A stretch of 64,000 bases of DNA from Carettochelys insculpta (lineage: Eukaryota; Chordata; Testudines; Carettochelyidae), in contig NC_134138.1 of the NCBI RefSeq assembly GCF_033958435.1, positions 22,017,098 to 22,081,097 of the forward strand, given 5' to 3'. The position numbers and the translations under genes were made by a program. This document shows positions 60,479 to 64,000 of the stretch, piece after piece. The stretch's first letter is position 1. Every line of letters begins with the position of its first letter. The notes below the pieces were generated by a model. That model searched no databases, was not told the DNA's origin, and was given only the letters and a program-made list of their open reading frames with translations.

Positions 60479-61188
60479 GGCTACGTCTACACGTGCACCC
60501 AACTTCGAAATAGCTTATTTCGATGTTGCGACATCGAAATAGGCTATTTCGATGAATAACGTCTACACGTCCTCCAGGGCTGGCAACGTCGATGTTCAAC
60601 TTCGACGTTGCTCAGCCCAACATCGAAATAGGCACAGCGAGGGAACGTCTACACGCCAAAGTAGCACACATCGAAATAAGGGAGCCAGGCACAGCTGCAG
60701 ACAGGGTCACGGGGCGGACTCAACAGCAAGTCGCTCCCTTAAAGGGCCCCTCCCAGACACACTTTCATTAAACAGTGCAAGATACACAGAGCCAACAACT
60801 AGTTGCAGACCCTGTATATGCAGCACGGACCCCCAGCTGCAGCAGCAGCAGCCAGAAGCCCTGGGCTAAGGGCTGCTGCCCACGGTGACCACAGAGCCCC
60901 GCAAGGGCTGGAGAGAGAGTATCTCTCAACCCCCCAGCTGATGGCCGCCATGGAGGACCCCGCTATTTCGATGTTGCGGGACGCAGATCGTCTACACGTC
61001 CCTACTTCGATGTTGAACGTCGAAGTAGGGCGCTATTCCCATCCCCTCATGGGGTTAGCGACTTCGACGTCTCGCCGCCTAACGTCGATTTCAACTTCGA
61101 AATAGCGCCCAACACGTGTAGACGTGATGGGCGCTATTTCGAAGTTACTGCCGCTACTTCGAAGTAGCGTGCACGTGTAGACGCAGCT
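60479..61188 (+). mobile_element. 710-bp CpG-rich palindromic MITE, copy 4
   Basis: Ends ggctacgtctacacgtg and cacgtgtagacgcagct, with the exact duplication tct (60,476-60,478 and 61,189-61,191). It retains many ttcgaa and atcgaaat palindromes and CpG sites, so it looks like one of the least decayed copies. Confidence 0.93.
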
Positions 61189-62248
61189 TCTGAGTCCAAG
61201 AACAACCTTAGGGACATCTGTTACTCTGGTACTTTGTGGAGTCATTTGCATCAATTCAAAAGTGTTAGTAGGTGCAATAGGCAATTGCTGTGTGAACTGA
61301 GAATGTACTAGTATTTTAACTCATGCTGAACTGGTGCAGTTGACTACTGGAAAAGTGTGGAAATCAAGCCCATTATGTCTTTAGGGTTGCATGTTCACTG
61401 CTGACTGCTTTGACACATGGATGGTGTGCATAAGCTCTAGTCTTCCCAGCTTACTACCACACACACCAGCTGGTGAGCATAGTCCAGGCCTGTGTCATAA
61501 CCAGTCTTTTACCCCTCAAGCAATATGCGTGAGAAATAAAGCTTGTCTGGCCTCTTTCTCCCCTTGTTCTCCAACTAGTGAAGTGGCCCGTCCTATATTA
61601 AGGGAAGGAGAGTGAACTAAGCAAGCTAATACATTTTTTCCATCTGTGAATTCCAGCTCTGAGTCTGCCTCCTGTCCACACACATCACTGCTCCATGAGC
61701 AACAATCAGTGATACATTGTTAAGAAGAGGGGCAGAAGATTGGAAGAGAAGTTTACTTTTAGAACCACTGAGAAATGAATGTCACTTTTATAAGTGATAA
61801 ACCTGTGGACAATAGAGAAAAATTCCTTGTCATCTAGCAGTGGATGAATCATTTAAAGTTCAAGGTCCCCTGTGGAACAAAGAGAGCCAAAGCTTTGCTG
61901 ACAGTCTATTAAATTTGCCTTCTGAGGCTTTGTTGCTGTCCCCACTGCTTCCAGTCAGCAAGCAGCTTTATATCTTAGTTGTCTCTCACTGTGGCTTTGA
62001 TCCTACAGCTTGCTGTCCCATGACTGATTAGAGCACCCACCTAAAGCCCCATTTAAGACAATGAACTGCATGATTGGGGCCTTTCTTTGTAGCCTTGGAT
62101 TTCTCTCACCTGATGAGGTTAGAGGAACGCTGCCCAGATGTTCGGAGTTAGGTTCCTAAAGCAGGGTCCCTCAATCCACCCACCCAGACATCAAATCATC
62201 ATGGTAGCTATGCGCCGTAAGCATGTGAGTAGTGAGGCTAAAGTTAGT
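61189..62248. other. Unassigned, no gene seen
   Basis: About 1.1 kb with no recognised exon or repeat. Confidence 0.45.
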
Positions 62249-62320
62249 GGGCCCAATAGGTCAGTGGGTATAGCACTGGCCTGGTAATCCAGGGGTTATG
62301 AGTCCAAACCTTGTTGGAGC
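62249..62320 (+). repeat. tRNA-like sequence (pseudogene or SINE head)
   Basis: The segment reads gggcccaataggtcagtggg, then an anticodon-arm-like actggcctggtaatccag and the box B-like gttatgagtccaaacc. The anticodon loop would read ctggtaa (anticodon GGT). The acceptor stem does not pair properly, so a functional tRNA is unlikely. Confidence 0.45.
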
Positions 62321-62394
62321 ATCAAGTGCGCTTTGTGATAATGGCTTTCAAGTACCTAGCTAAACACTCTGGTTACAGTAATTGGAAGAGATTT

Positions 62395-62766
62395 TCTGAC
62401 AAAACTTCTGTCGACAGAGAGCTGCCACATACAAAAGCCAATTAAAAGAGCTCTCTGCTCTGTTGACTGAGCAGCTGGAGTGCCTGGCTGCTCTTTCAAC
62501 AAAACAGGCACCCGGAAGCACAGCAGACAGGGCTGACCATTGTCATGGACACCTTGTCTGTCTAGAGATGGCCCACCTCCAGAGCACTCACAGAGCTTTT
62601 TTGTCGACAGAATCTGTCAACAAAAGGCACTCTTCCTCATCTGGGAGAGGCAGAAGGTTGTTGGTGGAAGTGCCATCTTTTGTCAACATGCTGTTGGACA
62701 AAACTCATTTTGTGTGTGGACGTTCCACCAGTTTTGGTGACAAAACTCACTAGGGTAGCCATAGCC
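62395..62766. mobile_element. TGTCGACAG-type MITE
   Basis: 'acaaaacttctgtcgacaga' near the start, 'ttttttgtcgacagaatctg' and 'ttttgtcaacatgctgttgg' inside, and the end 'ctagggtagccatagcc'. The first terminus is missing or decayed. The following CR1 tail abuts it. Confidence 0.75.
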
Positions 62767-62868
62767 TCTGTCAGGGGTGGTGTAGATGGTGTTAGGTCCT
62801 GCTGTGAGTGCAAGGAACTGGACTCAATGACCTTGCAAGATCCTTTCCAGTTCTATGATTCTATTTCT
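62767..62868 (+). mobile_element. CR1 LINE 3' tail
   Basis: 'ctgtcaggggtggtgtagat', 'ggaactggactcaatgacct' and ttctatgattctattt form the end of the CR1 3' UTR with its ATTCTATG tail. Only about 100 bases, extremely 5'-truncated. Confidence 0.88.
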
Positions 62869-62934
62869 TTGTACTCAAGTACCCTATTGATCAGGGCCAC
62901 GTTGAGTCAGATGAAAGTCACAGGTGGCGCTTTA

Positions 62935-63115
62935 TCTAAAAGCAAGAAGAAGAAGATATCTGGACGTTAAAGCTACACAAATACAAATAAGAAATAAGTT
63001 GAGTGTTTTTCACAGTAAGGTTGACTAACCACTGGAACAAGTTACTCAGGAAAAAGATGGATTCTCTGTCTCGAGGTTTTCATATCAAAACTCTGGAAGG
63101 TATGCTTTAATCAAA
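62935..63115 (+). mobile_element. CR1-like LINE fragment (older subfamily)
   Basis: 'ttcacagtaaggttgactaa', ccactggaacaagttac and 'gatggattctctgtctcgag' match the 3' part of the older CR1 subfamily also seen at 28,855 and 29,680. Confidence 0.65.
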
Positions 63116-64000
63116 CCGTTTCTTGGCCATAGTACAGGGATAACTGGGTGAACCTATGAATCTCTGATCTGAAAACCAGGCCACTTATCTAAATGCTTAA
63201 ATATCCACACAGACTCCTAACTTTATGAATCCAGGTTTGAACACTGTGTCCCTCATTTTTAAAGCTTATAGAAATCTTTTTTTAAATAAGTCAGTTTGTG
63301 GTATGCAGCTGAAGCAGCCACGTTATGTTGAAATAATAATAAAATCCTCCTGCCCATCAATGTCACAATGTTTGCTTTAGCAATCTTAACTTCAGCTGCC
63401 AGCTGTTCCCTGCTTTGGGTTTTATTGCAGGAAGTATAAATTCCTGTTGGCTTAAGGTGCTTTTAGAAGACTGGGAGGGAAGGAAGGCAAGAGAGGGGAA
63501 AGAGCTGTATGCGTATCTGTATTTTTGAGTGGGGTGACAATCAGTTAAGGACTATTAAGCTTGATGGCCTTCATGTTATCAAATTGCATCTCTTTTTACC
63601 ATTTCTTAATCACTGCAGTGTAATAGCATCTTTACAATTTATTGGGACAATTAGAAGCAAGCACAGTTCCTTTGACCCCAGCTGTTTTAAAGGCATATAT
63701 GGATTTTTTTTTTAAACAGAAGAGAATAGCCACAGGATTGGAATTCTTCTCAAAGAGTTTCTACCTTAAGACTTAATTCCAGACTGCTGATAACATGATA
63801 ACTATATTAAACCTTAAAAAGAGAAGGGTTTCTGTAACTTTTTTTTTTAAACAGATAAGGATGTTAACCCTAAACCAACCCATTTTACCTCAAGGAGAGG
63901 TGATTCAAATGTGTCTGGTCTCTATCCTTTGACCTGTCCAGTTTGGGTAACTCTTCGAAGAGCTATAGCTCCCACAGGCATAGCTCTCTGGGTCATTGAG
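63116..64000. other. Unassigned, no gene seen
   Basis: No exon or repeat recognised up to the window end. Confidence 0.45.

Noticed and set aside
55041..61188. A tandem gene family in the four similar blocks
   Set aside because: The blocks are bounded by inverted repeats and 3-bp duplications, and one copy is inverted inside a LINE. They are MITEs.
62249..62320. Functional tRNA-Thr (anticodon GGT)
   Set aside because: The acceptor stem does not pair and box B is degenerate. A SINE head or pseudogene is more likely.
1..64000. CRISPR array, operon or phage-like system
   Set aside because: No spaced direct repeats of CRISPR type, no ribosome-binding-site-led gene runs, and the transposon content is vertebrate.

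Overview
This is a repeat-dense stretch of vertebrate nuclear DNA, most likely from a cryptodiran turtle. The host assignment rests on three things. CR1 LINE copies carry the sauropsid-type 3' end (ATTCTATG tail and the 'ggactggaagggacc...' 3' UTR). There are SINEs with a tRNA-derived head and a CR1-like tail, as in the tortoise Pol III SINE/CR1 pair. There are also many palindromic DNA transposons beginning GGCTACGTCTACAC, which I know as typical of turtle genomes. The species cannot be fixed from the window. I found no host protein-coding exon, rRNA or functional tRNA that I can support. The only proteins recognisable by motif are broken LINE ORF2 remnants.

Layout. 0-7 kb: mostly unassigned AT-rich DNA with two MIR-like fossils and one long palindromic MITE (794-1224). 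6.6-9.3 kb: a 110-bp minisatellite, then a CR1 copy apparently split by about 1.5 kb of unassigned GC-rich DNA. 11-12.7 kb: a fold-back retroelement and a (TA)n microsatellite. 14.7-23.8 kb: several MITEs, a CR1 copy, a MITE split by an antisense CR1, and two GC-rich minisatellite-bearing elements. 25.0-27.7 kb: a 5'-truncated antisense LINE (LINE-A) that still shows endonuclease C-terminus, reverse transcriptase and a C-terminal C2H2 zinc finger. 28-45 kb: sparse old SINE, CR1 and MITE fragments in otherwise unassigned DNA, with three more copies or fragments of the fold-back family. 46.8-54.7 kb: stacked CR1 and LINE insertions. 55-61.2 kb: three near-identical 710-722 bp CpG-rich palindromic MITEs, a different MITE, a SINE and a perfect 64-bp-arm hairpin. 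61-64 kb: a MITE, a CR1 tail and unassigned DNA.

The best-resolved structure is a nested stack. A sense CR1 (49.76-54.49 kb) was interrupted by a tRNA-derived SINE and by an antisense LINE-B (50,887-53,892, flanked by ctacaaa duplications). LINE-B was itself interrupted by a 711-bp MITE (51,197-51,907, cgt duplications) and by a roughly 300-bp retroelement (52,731-53,030). Removing the MITE restores a continuous LINE-B reading frame across the junction, which confirms its boundaries.

The window shows no operon-like or defence system. Its interest lies in transposon biology: 3-bp target duplications on a clustered MITE family, a GTCTACAC terminal motif shared by many otherwise different MITEs, and a retroelement family in which four of seven copies are inverted-duplicated (fold-back) forms. 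All family names come from memory of sequence patterns, because no search was run.
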